Assembly (NCBI RefSeq): GCF_963678975.1
Contig: NC_089275.1
Span: 37,424,819-37,488,818 of the forward strand
DNA: 64,000 nt
Source: Dysidea avara
Taxonomy: Eukaryota > Porifera > Demospongiae > Dictyoceratida > Dysideidae
Direction of reading: 5' to 3'
Shown here: in pieces, positions 1-12,309 of the stretch
Layout: every line of letters starts with the position of its first letter
Position numbering within the stretch: the stretch's first letter is position 1
Made by a program: the position numbers and the translations under genes
The notes under the pieces: model-generated
What the model was told of the DNA's origin: nothing
What the model saw: only the letters and a program-made list of their open reading frames with translations
The model's database searches: none

Positions 1-149
1 GATAGCTATACATAGATTGAAAACAAGAGGAGTTATGATTGGTCAAACTTGGGAATTTGGAAAGGCTATAAGACCACTCGGTCACATATAGTAATCCATT
101 CTTCCTCAATTTAGGTTATGTACAAAAGTCAACATGATGATGAGTGCCT

Positions 150-960
150 ATATCAAGACACACGGTAGTGTGTCGTGCGGCCCAAGAAGCCGGCGCGCCA
201 CACCGTGAGTATATTGACAGGAAGAACGAAAACGTCATTTTCACACCTTTGTATCTCGGTGATCACTTATCTGATTGGAACCAAATTTGCTACACAGTTG
301 CCCGCCAGCCAAGGGAGTCTACATTCCAAATTTGAAGGAAATCGCTCGAGCCATTTCCGAGATACGAGCTGCCAAAGTTTCGTTTTTTTTTCTTCGTTTT
401 TTTTCTTCTTCTTCTTCGTCTTTTCGCACACTTGCAAAAATTGCTATAACAAGCAAACGCGTACTCTGACCGCCTTGAAATTTGGCACACAGAAAGGGAG
501 TCCAAAGGCGAATCCTAGCATCAAATTTGGTACAAATCCGATGAATGGTTCAGGAGTTATGACCAATTATTCGCGTAAAACAAGATCGATTTGTTGTCAC
601 GCCTACAGGGTAAACCGCTTCATGGAATGAGTTGAAAATTGCTATGTAGATGGAGTAACCATCGTAGGAGTGCCTTTTGGTGGTTTGAAAGGAATCGAGA
701 TAAAGACCACGGAGATATGACACAAAACCCAACCTGTGTCACAATTACGCGATCGATTTTTATGAATAAAAAAGTATTAGTTTTCACGCCTACTAGGCAA
801 ACCGCTTAGAGCAATGAGCTGGAAATCGGTGTATAGCTGGAATAATCTTCATAGAAAGTCCTTGCAGTAGTACAGAAGAATCGGATTACAAACCACTGAG
901 TTATGATTCGAAAACCAACTCCGTGTAGCAAATGCGAGATCGAGATACTCTAATAGAACA
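150..960 (-). mobile_element. Dispersed repeat family X, copy 1
   Basis: Read on the minus strand this segment matches 19675-20294 and 23630-24650 on the plus strand. Shared blocks include the phrase around GCGTAATTGTGAAACAGG, the text on cytosolic-looking 'tatctcggaa/tatctcgcaa' segments and the terminal block with GACACAC-GGTA-GTGTGTC at 157-174, a short hairpin. The minus-strand start is at about 960, where the motif ACTCTAATAGAACAGTCA lies. No coding capacity is recognisable, so it is presumably a non-autonomous element. The terminal hairpin is reminiscent of Helitron 3' ends, but the bases after it differ between copies 1 and 2 and this is not established. Confidence 0.6.
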
Positions 961-999
961 GTCACCCTAATAGAGCATTCGGCTAATTTATTTACTCCA

Positions 1000-3900
1000 T
1001 TATAGAATTTTATTACATCACAAGTTATTCTGTAGGAAGTTCAGCTGCAAACAGTTAATCTTATAGACAGTTCAGCAAGAAGACAGTCACCATGTGGAGA
1101 GTTAAGCAAATATACCACATAGAGATTCAGAACATTACAAGTCACACTGAAGAAAGTTCAGCTATAAACAAGTCATGCACTGTGTGGAGAATTCAGCTAC
1201 AATTAAGTCACTCTCTAGAGAATTCAGTTACACAGAATTCAGCTACACACAAGTCACTGTGGAGAGAGTTCTACTACAAACAAATTACCCTTTAGAGTGA
1301 TCAGCTACAAACAAAACACTTTGCAGGGTGTTCAACTGCAACAAATCAATTACTTTTAGAGCGATCAGCAATGAACAAATCAACACAAATCTACCTGTAG
1401 AGAGATCAGCTAGAAACAAATCACCCTGAAGAGAGTTCAGTTACAAAAAAATCACCCTGTAGAGACATCAGCTAGAAACTAGACACAATGTAAGGAGTTT
1501 AGCTACAAGCAATCACCCTGTAGAGAGTTCAGCTAAAACAAATCAACCTGCAGAGAGATCAGCTACAAACAAATCACCTTATAGAGAGTTCAGCTACAAA
1601 CAGATTACCTGTAGAGAGATCGGCTACATACAAATCAACCTGCAGAGAGATCAGCTATATACACACAAATCAACTTGTAGAGAGATCAGCTACAAACAAA
1701 TCACCCTGTAGAGAGATCAGCTAGAAACTACACACAATGTAAGGAGTTCAGCTACAAACAAATCACCCTGTAGAGAGATCAGCTACAAACTAGACACAAA
1801 GTAAGGAGTTCAGCTACAAGCAAATTACCCTGTAGAGAGTTCATCTACAAACAAATCAACCTGTAGAGCAATCAGCTAGAAACAAATCACCCTGAAGAGA
1901 GGTCAGCTACAAAAAATCACCCTGTAGAGAGATCAGCTAGAAACAAATCACCCTGAAGAGAGGTCAGCTACAAAAAAATCACCCTGTAGAGAGATCAGCT
2001 ACAAACAAATTGCCCTGTAGAGAGATCGGCTACAAACTAATCAACCTGCAGAGAGATCAGCTACACACAAATCACCTTATAGACAGTTTAGCAAGAAGAC
2101 AGTCACCATGTGGAGAGTTAAGCAAATATATCACTATAGATATTCAGAACATTACAAGTCACACTGAAGAAAGTTCAGCTATAAACAAGTCATGCACTGT
2201 GTAGAGAATTCAGCTACAATTAAGTCAATATCTAGAGAATTCAGTTACACAAAATTCAGCTACACACAAGTCACTGTGGAGAAAGTTCAGCTACAAACAA
2301 ATTACCCTTTAGAGTGATCAGCTACAAACAAAACACTTTTGCAGGGTGTTCAGCTGCAACAAATCAACCTTTAGAGCGATCAGCAATGAACAAATCAACA
2401 CAAATCTACCTGTAGAGAGATAAGCTAGAAATAAATCACCCTGTAGAGAGTTCAGCTACAAAAAATCACCCTGTAGAGACATCAGCTAGAAACTAGACAC
2501 AATGTAAGGAGTTCAGCTACAAGCAATCACCCTGTAGAGAGTTCAGCTAAAACAAATCAACCTGCAGAGAGATCAGCTACAAACAAATCACCTTATAGAG
2601 AGTTCGGCTACAAACAGATTACCTGTAGAGAGATCGGCTACAAACAAATCAACCTGCAGAGAGATCAGCTACATGCAAATCAACTTGTAGAGAGATCAGC
2701 TACAAACAAATCACCCTGTAGGGAGATCAGCTAGAAACTACACACAATGTAAGGAGTTCAGCTACAAACAAATCACCCTGTAGAGAGTTCAGCTAAAACA
2801 AATCAACCTGCAGTGAGATCAGCTACAAACAAATCACCTTATAGACAGTTCAGCTACAAACAAATTACCTTGTAGAGAGATCGGCTACAAACAAATCAAC
2901 TTGCAGAGAGAACAGCTACACACATATCAACTTGTATAGAGATCAGCTACAAACAAATCACCCTGTAGAGAGATCAGCTACAAACTAGACACAAAGTAAG
3001 GAGTTCAGCTACAAGCAAATTACCCTGTAGTGAGTTCATCTACAAACAAATCAACCTGTAGAGCAATCAGCTAGAAACAAATCACCCTGAAGAGAGGTCA
3101 GCTACAAAGAATCACCCTGTAGAGAGATCAGCTAGAAATAAATCACCCTAAAGAGAGGTCAGCTACAAAAAAATCACCCTGTAGAGAGATCAGCTACAAA
3201 CAAATTGCCCTGTAGAGAGATCGGCTACAAACAAATCAACTTGCAGAGAGATCAGCTACACACAAATCAACTTGTAGAGAGTTCAGCTACAAACAAATTG
3301 CCCTGTAGAGAGATCGGCTACAAACAAATCAGCCTGTAGAGAGTTCAGCTAAAACAAATCAATCTGCAGAGAGATCAACTACAAACAAATCACCTTATAG
3401 AGAGTTCTGCTACAAACAAATTACCCTATAGAGAGATCGGCTACCAACAAATCAACCTGCTGAGAGATCAGCTACACACAAATCAACTTGTAGAGAGATC
3501 AGCTACAAACAAATCACCCTGTAGAGAGATCAGCTACAAACTAGACACAATGTAAAATTACTAAGGAGTTCAGCTACAAGCAAATCACCCTGTAGAGAGT
3601 TCAGCTACAAACAAACCAACCTGTAGAGCGATCAGCTAGAAACAAATCACCCTGAAGAGAGGTCAGCTACAAAAAATCACCCTGTAGAGATATCAGCTAG
3701 AAACAAATCACCCTGAAGAGAGGTCAGCTACAAAAAATCACCTTGTAGAGAGATCAACTACAAACAAAACATTTTGCAGAGAGTTCAGCTACAAACAAAT
3801 CAACCTTTAGAGCGATCAGCAACAAACAAATCAACCTGTAGAGAGATCATCTAGAAACAAATCAACCTGCAGAGTGATCAGCTACAAACAAATCAGCTTG

Positions 3901-5225
3901 TAGAGAGATCAGTTACACACAAATCAACCTGAGATAAGCTAAAAACAAATCAGAGTTCAGCTAAAACAAATCAATCTGCAGAGAGATTAGCTACATACAA
4001 ATCACCTTATAGATAGTTCAGCTACAAACAAATTACCTTGTAGAGAGATCGGCTACAAACAAATCACCCTGCAGAGTGATCAGCTACACACAAATCAACT
4101 TGTATAGAGATCAGCTACAAACAAATCACCCTGTAGAGAGATCAGCTACAAACTAGACACAAAGTAAGGAGTTCAGCTACAAGTAAATCACCCTGTAGAG
4201 AGTTCAGCTAAAACAAATCAACCTGCAGAGAGATCAGCTACAAATAAATCACTTTATAGACAGTTCAGCTACAAACAAATTACCTTGTAGAGAGATCGGC
4301 TGCAAATTAATCAACCTGCAGATTGATCAGCTACACACAAATCAACTTGTAGAGAGATCAGCTACAAACAAATCACCCTGTAGAGAGATCAGCTAGAACC
4401 TAGATACAATGCAAGGAGTTCAGCTACAAGCAAAATCACCCTTTAGTGAGTTCAGCTACAAACAAATCAACCTGCAGTGAGATCACCCACAAAAACGCAC
4501 TTGTACAGAGTTCAGTTACAAACAAATTACCCTGTAGAGAGATCAGGTAGAAGAATTCACCTTGTAGGGAGTTCAGCAACAAAGAAACCACCATGTAGAG
4601 AGTTCAGCTGCAAACAAATCACCCAGTAGAAAGATCAGCTAGAAGAAGTTACCTTGTAGAGAGTTCAGCTACAAACAAATCTCTCTGTAGAGAGATCAGC
4701 TAGAAGAAGTTACCTTGTAGAGAGTTCAGCTACAAAGAAACCATCATGTAGGGAGTTCAGCTACAAAGAAACCACCATGTAGAGAGTTTAGCTGCAAACA
4801 AATCACCTGTAGAGAGTTCAGCTAGAAACAAATCACCGCGTAGAGAGATCAGCTGGATGAAGTCACCTTGTAGAGAGTTCAGCTACAAAGAAACCATCAT
4901 GTAGACAGTTCAGCTGCAAACAAATCACCCTGCAGAGAGTTCAGCTACAAAAAAATCACCCTGTAGAGAGTTCAGCTAGACGAAGTCACCTTATAGAGAG
5001 TTCAGCTACAAAGAAACCATCATGTAGAGAGTTCGGCTACAAAGACACCACCATGTAGAGAGTTTAGCTGCAAACAAATCACCTGTAGAGAGTTCAGCTA
5101 GAAACAAAATACCCTGTAGAGAAACCAGCTAGAAGAGGTTACCTTGTAGAGAGTTCAGCTACAAAGAAACCATCCTGTATATAGTTCAGCTACATTTCAA
5201 GTCACCCAGTAGAGAGATCAGCTGC
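1000..5225 (+). repeat. 31-bp minisatellite array A
   Basis: About 4.2 kb of tandem units near 31 bp with core GATCAGCTACAAACAAATCA followed by CCCTGTAGAGA. Units vary by substitution (gatcagc/gttcagc, accctg/aacctg, tagaaac/tacaaac) and small indels. A higher-order duplication is visible: the irregular block starting CAGTCACCATGTGGAGAG at 1084 recurs at 2100, an offset of 1016 bp, and both are followed by matching variant units. The downstream part (4500-5220) is enriched in a variant with 'aagaaaccatcatgtag'. Sister arrays lie at 41797-42125 (same orientation) and 20790-21890 (inverted). There is no spacer diversity as in CRISPR and no gene inside; short open frames here are repeat by-products. 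Confidence 0.95.
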
Positions 5226-5438
5226 AAAAAAATATCCTGTGGGGCATAATGGGCATGTAATAAATATATGTATATAATTTGTAGAATTACTAATAAAATC
5301 AAAAATAATTGAAGTACTAAAATTCTTCTTTAAGTTCTTTTCTTCTTCCTGTAGTAAAGAAAAAAACACATGGGTTAAAAAAGCCCCAAAGCCAGCCATA
5401 GGCCGGCTTTGCAGTATACAAATACAAAAAGAAGTGAT
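5226..5438 (+). mobile_element. Linker of minisatellite/foldback composite A
   Basis: Non-repetitive linker between minisatellite and foldback. It shares CTTCCTGTAGTAAAGAAAAA, the phrase with 'gccataggccggcttt' and 'gtatacaaatacaaaaagaa' with 42230-42388 next to array C. A shorter version lies at 20638-20780 in inverted orientation. The sharing of this unique-looking sequence at three sites is the main evidence that array, linker and foldback travel together. Confidence 0.7.
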
Positions 5439-5760
5439 ATCTAATCAAAAACAGCCAAACTGTAAAAAAAGGTGCGGCCCCAAAAAGGCCATGGTGAAAA
5501 AAGATGTGAAATCCAAGGTGGCGGCCAAGAAATGGCTGTGATGGTAGGTTAATGGTTACATTTTAATAACGACAATTCAGGTGAATTTTGTGCCGCTTGG
5601 TCTTGGCACCAAATTCACCTGAATTGTTGTTATTAAAATGTAACCATTAACCTACCATCACAGCCATTTCTTGGCCGCCACCTTGGATTTCACATCTTTT
5701 TTCACCATGGCCTTTTTGGGGCTGCACCTTTTTTTACAGCTTGGCTGTTTTTGATTAGAT
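5439..5760. mobile_element. Foldback element A
   Basis: Near-complete inverted repeat of about 320 bp. The left arm starts ATCTAATCAAAAACAGCC and the right arm ends with its complement, ...GGCTGTTTTTGATTAGAT. The arms include 'ggcggccaagaaatggctgtgatggtaggttaatgg' and its reverse complement at 5645-5690. The loop near 5590-5615 is small. No ORF of note. Copies with the same arms lie at 20295-20637 and 42389-42710, and half-copies at 18939-19235 and 24690-24790. Confidence 0.9.
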
Positions 5761-6062
5761 AATATATTTACATCTGTAGCTATATTTTTGTATATTGTGT
5801 GGGAAGATCTAAGTACCAACGCATACTGCATTTTCCATACAGTACCAATTAGCTACTTAAGTGCACTGCACTAGTCTACTGCACAGTTATGCAGATGAAC
5901 AAATGCAGTACACTTGGAGAAATACAGTACACTACAGTACAGTTATTCAGTATAACTATATAACAGATGTCACGAAGACACAGACACAGAAGACACTATA
6001 CTGTGTGTTTAATTTACTTTCACTTACATGACACAGTGGAGTGTATTATAGCTATATAGGTA
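5761..6062. other. Unannotated spacer
   Basis: No gene seen. The stretch is rich in short 'cagta/cagtaca' words, resembling degraded simple repeat. Confidence 0.5.
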
Positions 6063-6064
6063 TG

Positions 6065-6601
6065 ACCAAGAGTTTATAATGATGTAGGGAGAGTAATGAA
6101 TTTTGCTATACCCGATGAAAAATGAGCCCGCCAGTAAAGTAGCCCACATATCTTTGTGTCCTCTCGTAAATATCGCTGTTGATTGCCCAGATTTAACACC
6201 TTCTTAGTTTGGTTGGGTGGTCCGCATTGAATCCCTATGGCTAAACCCCATCTAGACATATCACTTTCACTATCAGTTTCGAGAATGGTGACCATGATGA
6301 AATCTCGTATTAAGACCTCACACGCAAAGTTGATATCTATGGCTTTCCAGGTTAGTTGGCTGTGTCTTTCTCTCTGTACTAAGTTTCTCAGCGCATTGTG
6401 CCATACTTTTCTCGAGTACACTGTTATTTCACTCTGTAGCTTCAGTCTCTCAACGTGCACGCATCCACTGCACTTATAATTAGCCACCAATCAACACAAA
6501 TCACCGAGTCATTTGAACAATGCCATAGGACTTTACAGGCTCATTTTTCACAAGGTATAGCATAGTTTGACACTCTCCCTACACCATTATAAACTCTTGG
6601 T
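6065..6601. mobile_element. TIR element of about 540 bp with internal open frame
   Basis: Inverted termini of about 60 bp: the left end reads ACCAAGAGTTTATAATG then 'tgtagggagagt' and 'gctatacc..aaaaatgagcc'; the right end at 6540-6601 is the imperfect complement. A minus-strand frame (6490-6074, 138 residues) runs across almost the whole element and into the TIRs. Its product has no family I recognise; the central part (about residues 15-80) looks protein-like in composition. It may be a captured gene fragment or chance. TSD not resolved. Confidence 0.6.
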
Positions 6602-7590
6602 ATAACATTTACTTTATGAGGGATTGTTGTTTGATTTGTGCAAGCTTTGTGAAAATTGAATGGGGTATTTAGATGATAGAATCACCATGCTTTCCACCTC
6701 CGGCACAGCCTGTTCTTACTACAAAGAGTTGTTGTGTACGCTACCTTTTGGCTGAAGCTTTTAATATTTGGTGAAACTAAAAATCACTTTATCAGCAAAA
6801 GGAGTACTGTATAATGTAAACTAACCTTCAGTGGCTAAACCACACAATGACCTCCTTTTCTTAAGAAACTGGATGTCTTGCACTTTGTCGTATTAAGTGT
6901 CTCTAAATTAATTAGATGTTCAGTTCTTATAACGTTCGTAATAAATGGTAAGAACAGATGAATAATGATTTTTACAATTACATACCCAAGCTAATAGTTC
7001 CAGCTATTGGTACTGAGTTGTACCATGCTTCATAGTGGAACCCCCTTATTTAAAAGTCTGGATCTGCCACTGTAAAGCATTTACTTTAAAAGCCTTCCTT
7101 AAAAACTAATGACCTTGAATACTACTACATAGCCTCAGTAATATAATTAGGGTTGTAAAATCTTGTATAACAAACTTTTTGTCTGCAATTTGACTTGATA
7201 TACCGGTATGGAGGTAACAAGGAGATATTACAGCTGGCAATGTTATTGTGATATCATAGCAGCAATACAGCTGCAACTACACACTTACATTTGTTAACAA
7301 TGCCATATTGTACTTGTGTCAATCAGTAATTCAGCCTCCTTGTACTAGCAAACAAGCCCAACCCATGCACTACTATGCGAAGCGACGCACTAATTATTAG
7401 AATACACATGGGGCACTTGTACCAAGGAAAGATTAGTTAAACTAAATGTAAAGAAATAAGGAAGGCCATCTACATATGCAGCTATACTATACTAGTGAAC
7501 ATTTTTTTTTATCCAGCTTTCTTGTTAATTCTAAATGTGCGCCTTGACTATCAATTACTGAAAACAAAGTGATCATTCCATTCTATGTTC
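6602..7590. other. Spacer, transposon crumbs only
   Basis: No gene seen. At about 7038-7071 a fragment ending CTGGATCTGCCACTG resembles the terminus of the hAT-like MITEs found at 16044 and 28632. Confidence 0.4.
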
Positions 7591-7599
7591 TTCTACTCT

Positions 7600-8402
7600 T
7601 GTTATAGAGCATTACAAGCAAAAATCAGTATGAGAAGTGCCTCCACAATAATTCCAGTGACTAGCAAAATTACAAATGATTGTTGTGATAGCCAGCACTT
7701 GATGCCATGATGTGTTGCCAGTGATACATAGTATATAGTGGAGAAAGAAATGGTACACAAAGGAGGATAAAACTAAGTCTGTGATACATAATTATAGTGT
7801 AGCAGCTGTATAGTCATATGAGGCACATCTCAGGCCAAAGAAATGTTGAACAGTAAAAAAAATCAAGCCATTCTTTTCTTTGATGCAGTACACCAATCAT
7901 TAATTATATTATATACAAAACAGCTAACACATAAATAAAATTTAGTTTACTAGACAATAAATTTGGCTATCCCATTTTGTTTTCAGCTTGTTCCATCTGT
8001 TAAACAACATTATACAATAATGAAGAGTAATACCAGAAGCAAGTCTGCAAGCAATCCAGCCACAATGGAAATCACAACTAAATTAATCTAAGAAGCAAAT
8101 TTTAAGTAGTCAATCTAGCAATGTCCAGGTAGCTATGTATTATTGTATTGCTGCATGAATAGTGTGTAGAACATTTCTAATCATTATACAGCATTACAAA
8201 CAAAGAACAGTGTATGGGAAATGCCTCTGAAATCAAGCCAGTCGCTACAGAAATTACAGACAATTTTTTTGTGACAGCCAGCCTCATTGAAGCCATCACT
8301 ACTGTGGTTGGTGCAATGCATGTCTTGGGCCTTAACAGTGACAAAATGAAGCTTGTAGCATTAACCATAATCAAGTTATGTTTGGGTGAAGGCATCAGTT
8401 AG
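7600..8402 (+). pseudogene. Three related exon-like segments, unrecognised
   Basis: Segments at about 7610-7720, 7995-8095 and 8184-8402 share a diverged block (compare 'gcctctgaaatcaagccagtcgctacagaaattacag' at 8222 with 8045-8085 and 7640-7680). The third is the most intact: after a possible acceptor (TTATACAG at 8184-8191) it stays open for about 70 residues to a stop at 8402. It contains a fairly hydrophobic stretch (FVTASLIEAITTVVGAMHVL). The first two carry stops. This could be the last exon of a small gene plus decayed duplicates. No family recognised and no function proposed. Confidence 0.3.
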
Positions 8403-8815
8403 TCATGTAAGTCAGTTACTAGAAAACTAAACTTAATATTAAAATTCAATTGATTTTGTGGTTTCTCTGAAAGCATTTTCAAAAATGTACCTTTCAATTC
8501 TTGTTACTATGTGCTATCCATAGATACCATGAGACCAAAACGAAACAGTATTTGGATTTGTTGCCAGCTTGGCAGGGTAGTAGGTGGAGCAGCAGGTGGA
8601 GCAGCAGGTCTGGGGGTGTAGCCCACAGAAGCTAAAGCTATTTCATATGTTTAGGACTGATGTAGAGCACAAAATTAATATCTAAATCATACTGCTTTCT
8701 AAGTGATCGAGAGTTGTATAGGGGTAAGTGAAAGTCATGAGTAGTTCACAGCAGATTTGATTTTCGACAGTCCAAGAACACAAGCTACAATGCAAGTTTC
8801 ATAATCAAATCAACT
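8403..8815. other. Unannotated spacer
   Basis: No supported gene. It contains a short direct repeat 'ggtggagcagca' near 8583-8606. Confidence 0.4.
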
Positions 8816-8817
8816 AG

Positions 8818-9345
8818 ACTAGAGTGATCTGTTTTGCTGGCTGCTTTTCCCATGCAAGCACAGTGGCATATCCATACTAGTGGTCTGGAGCCCTGATGGA
8901 GCTCTGGCCAGACTGGGGATGGCTGTTTGTGGCTGTACAGCTCTGTGGTGTTGAATATATAGACTTGTGTGTAAATGTCCTTTCATTTTAGCCATTTTGA
9001 GACCTGAATGGCCCATAACTTGGCTTAATTCATCCCCACGCTTTCTTTTTAATTTTTTTAAACAGCCTCTTTCCCTCCTCGGCATTACTTCCTACCCTCT
9101 TTGGAGCTTGCCTGATACGTCAACTGGTTTAAAAACTATCTAAAATGGTGGGAAACTTAGCTGTTGCCTACTTGTACAGCAACTGTTCTAGAAGATAAGG
9201 AATTGGTGTAAAACATGTGAAATATGGACACGTAGCATCATCCATTGGTGTGCTACTGCACACTGAGTACTTAAAACTGGCATTTCTTGATACTTTTATA
9301 AGACCGATTTTCCCAGACTGGGTCACTACTTCCTATGCAAGGGTA
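8818..9345 (+). mobile_element. R2-family DNA transposon copy (degraded)
   Basis: Shares a long, diverged sequence with 22140-22496/23418-23590, 27292-27905 and the reverse of 24830-25410. Diagnostic phrases are 'gtggtctggagccctgatggagctctggcc', 'ctgtacagctctgtggtgttg' and the right terminus 'aagaccgattttcccagac'. Non-coding; see the copy at 22024 for the TIR evidence. Confidence 0.65.
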
Positions 9346-9419
9346 GATTTTGGTACATCACATAAAATTTGCTGTGTTATTAAAAAACGTGGCTTCTTTT
9401 TTAGTTTGGAACGTGTTGG

Positions 9420-10440
9420 GTGATTTTGTTTCAAAGTTATGATCATTTATAATAGCCATGAAATTTTATAATTTGTACCCCAAGATAAACCAGCTAGTTA
9501 TAGCTATAATTATTATGGACCTAAAGAATGGCATACGCAAGACTGTGTACATTTTATTTGCAAAACAGGCTGTGTCCAGGAAAGGGGGATAGTGCTGCAG
9601 ATGCTAGTCAAGAGGATTCTCAACAGTGTATCAGTGTAACTGTTCTGTTAGAGTGTTTTACTGACTGCTCTACTAGAGTATATCAATCTTGCATTATTTT
9701 TTGGAGGGGAGGGGGGTTGTAAGGTTATATTTTGGGAAAGAAATCCCAAACCTCTATTATTCATAATATACAGGAGTACCATGCTGTATCATTAATTTTT
9801 ACACGTGCAATTGATTTCAGAACAAATTTACCAACTAGCTATGTGCAAATCTAAATTCATACAAATTTACCTAACTTTTATGGACCAGGTTGCTTGAGCT
9901 ACCAAACTTCATCACTCATGCTGTTAGGAATATGCTCAGTGCCAGTCAGGTAAAGGAAGGATCCATAATAAAACTCCTTATAAGCCAGTTATATAGTTAT
10001 GGGTCCACGTGTACATTCACTGTACTGTTAGTGAATCTGTGGCCATGTATACTAAACGTCAATGGATTCTCAATTAATACATCTAAAGTGGTACAGTTAC
10101 CAGTTAGTCTATAGCTACGTGCTTATGAAACAATAATGCTATTCTGTCTGCCCCAATATTACGTATTCACATGACAACAATTATACTGCAGGGTTATAAT
10201 CTTACCAGCATCAGTGCTACAACTAGAGGATGGGCAATAAATGAAGTGGTAATGATTATGATGCTGGTGGTAATACTACTGATCATCAACTGAACATGCA
10301 GTAGTCTGGAACAATGATATTATTATGTGCTGATGTAGGACCAGTTTAAGTGTTTACATTAATCAAACAACACATTATTAGAAATACATGATGTCATGTT
10401 ATGATAGTAGAGTATATAAGAAAAAAATTCCAAATTCCAC
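9420..10440. other. Spacer with dispersed motif
   Basis: No gene supported. Two copies of the dispersed near-palindromic motif lie at 9638-9655 and 9663-9682 (CTGACTGCTCTACTAGAGTA), in DNA otherwise unlike the other carriers. Confidence 0.4.
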
Positions 10441-10479
10441 CAGCTTGGCTCTGGTAACTAAGTTCAATCTTCTACTTCT

Positions 10480-11030
10480 CAGCAACAAATTCAGCAAGAC
10501 ACACAGATGACTTCCAACAGTTTTACTCCTACTTCAAGCAAACAAACCCAGCCATCTACTATCACCAAGGTGACAAACAGACCCAATGAAGGAGACCGTA
10601 AGTTCAATGTGGTAATTTACGGCATAGATGAAAGCAGCAAGAGAACACCTAGGTGTGAGTAATTTAATCATGACTTAATTAGATCAAGTTACCACCATAG
10701 TCACTGACACTGAAAGCAGTATAAAACCTCTATCTATAAGAGACGTATTACAACTGGGTAAATACCATGATCAATCTCAGAAACCTTGACCATATTTGTC
10801 AGATTCAATAGAGCTATTGATACATCACTGTTATTATCTAAAGCCAGTACGTTGCCCAAAGACATAAGGGTTAAACCAGACATGTCTCAAGAAGAATGGT
10901 ATATTGAGTCACTTCTCTTAAAAGTAAGATGGCATTTAATTCAAAAGGGAATACAATGTAAAACAATCAAAATATGCAACAATAAACTTTTAATTTAGAA
11001 CAAGTTGTATGGAGAAGTTATTAATTTAGT
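10480..11030 (+). pseudogene. Decayed LINE ORF1-like remnant
   Basis: The first part encodes a Gln/Ser/Thr-rich segment leading into DRKFNVVIYGIDES. After a break, another frame gives SIKPLSIRDVLQLGKY, and the frame at about 10786-10998 gives FVRFNRAIDTSLLLSKAS, a lysine-rich stretch and SLLLKVRWHLIQKGIQ. This order (linker, 'NVVIYGI', then an RRM-like 'RPRPILVRF' type segment) is what I know from ORF1-like proteins of cnidarian and sponge LINEs. In-frame stops and frame changes show that it is dead. No reverse transcriptase is visible next to it. Confidence 0.5.
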
Positions 11031-11593
11031 CTTTGTCCATTGTCGATCTTCACAAGCTAGAGTTGAGATGGACACATAACACTTTTATATGTACGTTTAC
11101 ACTCACTTGTCAAGTTCTGTACATTACATATAATTATTTAAATCACTTTTTACCCCATTGCCTCATAATTCATTACTGCAGCTATGAATCATATTTTTGA
11201 TGCTATAGAAAGCATATAGGTTGTAATAGCAATCATTTTTCAACATGGAAAACAGTTTTAGGCAATTGATTAGTAGTATTTTTCCAAAGCAGAAACAAAT
11301 TAAACGGACAAGTGATTTGGACACAACTGATACATGCCATATGAGGCTACATTTTGTGACAGGAAAAAAACAAACTCTACTAATTTAATTGGAGTAGCTA
11401 TTAGTTTATTGTTCTAATAACAGAGAATCACAATTGTAAATCTTAACCATTAATACTTAGCCCGCTCCTTATGATCGCTTGCTCTTTCCATCTTTTGGTT
11501 GCCAATACAATAGTTACTACACATGTAACAAATGGGGGTGCTTTAACATCCCCCTCTTAATCTACCCTTGCACGTTACAATCATTCCTGGCAG

Positions 11594-11713
11594 AAAATCA
11601 AACTACTGAACAGCAATAATTATTATAATAATAGAAAATTTTGTCTACTGACTATACAAATTACAAAATTTTCTATTATTATAATAATTATTGCTGTTCA
11701 GTAGTTTGATTTT
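11594..11713. repeat. Perfect 51-bp-arm hairpin
   Basis: Arms 11594-11644 and 11663-11713 are exact reverse complements by eye over 51 bp, separated by 18 bp. The arms contain 'cagcaataattattataataatag'. Perfect arms suggest a recent MITE insertion or ongoing gene conversion. A hairpin transcript is possible but there is no other sign of a small-RNA gene. Confidence 0.85.
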
Positions 11714-12180
11714 ATTATAATAATAGTTAAAGATTCAGAATCGAGATGGTACATGGATTGAGCAGAATAAGTACACGTGGTTCAATGACGTAAACAGGGA
11801 AATCCTGATAAAATGGTGGTTTGTAAGTTGGCGATACTTGAGACTTTATTTAGGTAAATTTTAACACATGATTATCATAGAGGATTGGGTGAGGACTATG
11901 CATGCACAGTAGCAAAAATGGTGAGGAACCAGCTGCAGAATGGATCACACTGTAAGTAAACTTTACAAAATAGCTTGCATTTGGGCTTCCTGTGTTTAAT
12001 TGTGCACCCACAATCAAAACAATCTATACCTTCGTGTAGATACACTTATGTTTGGCCTCTCAGCAGCGCCTTGTTGTTGCTTTTACAATGTTATCCACAA
12101 TTTACATTCACATAGTCCTCTCAAAGCATTTCTGCAGTTTCCCACACTTGCAGGTGAGTCACCCAAGTAGAATATATTAG

Positions 12181-12288
12181 GTGTACCATGGGCACTTGTG
12201 ATTTGCCAGAAATATATGCACTCAGGCTGCACCCTCATGCCCGTGTGTATATTTCAGACAAATCACTTGTGCCCATGGTACAACTACT
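12181..12288. mobile_element. Short MITE (about 108 bp)
   Basis: Terminal inverted repeats of about 23 bp: GTACCATGGGCACTTGTGAT at the left and 'caaatcacttgtgcccatggtac' at the right. A relative lies at 18371-18480. A (TA)n tract follows at 12291-12310. Confidence 0.6.
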
Positions 12289-12309
12289 ACATATATATAT
12301 ATATATATA

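Noticed and set aside
157-174. Rho-independent terminator-like hairpin GACACAC-GGTA-GTGTGTC
   Set aside because: Not followed by a T-run, occurs in eukaryotic repeat DNA and recurs at the end of another family X copy, so it is a transposon terminus.
1000-5225. CRISPR-like appearance of regularly spaced ~31-bp repeats
   Set aside because: Units are contiguous tandem copies with no unique spacers, no leader and no cas genes, in a eukaryotic intron-bearing region.
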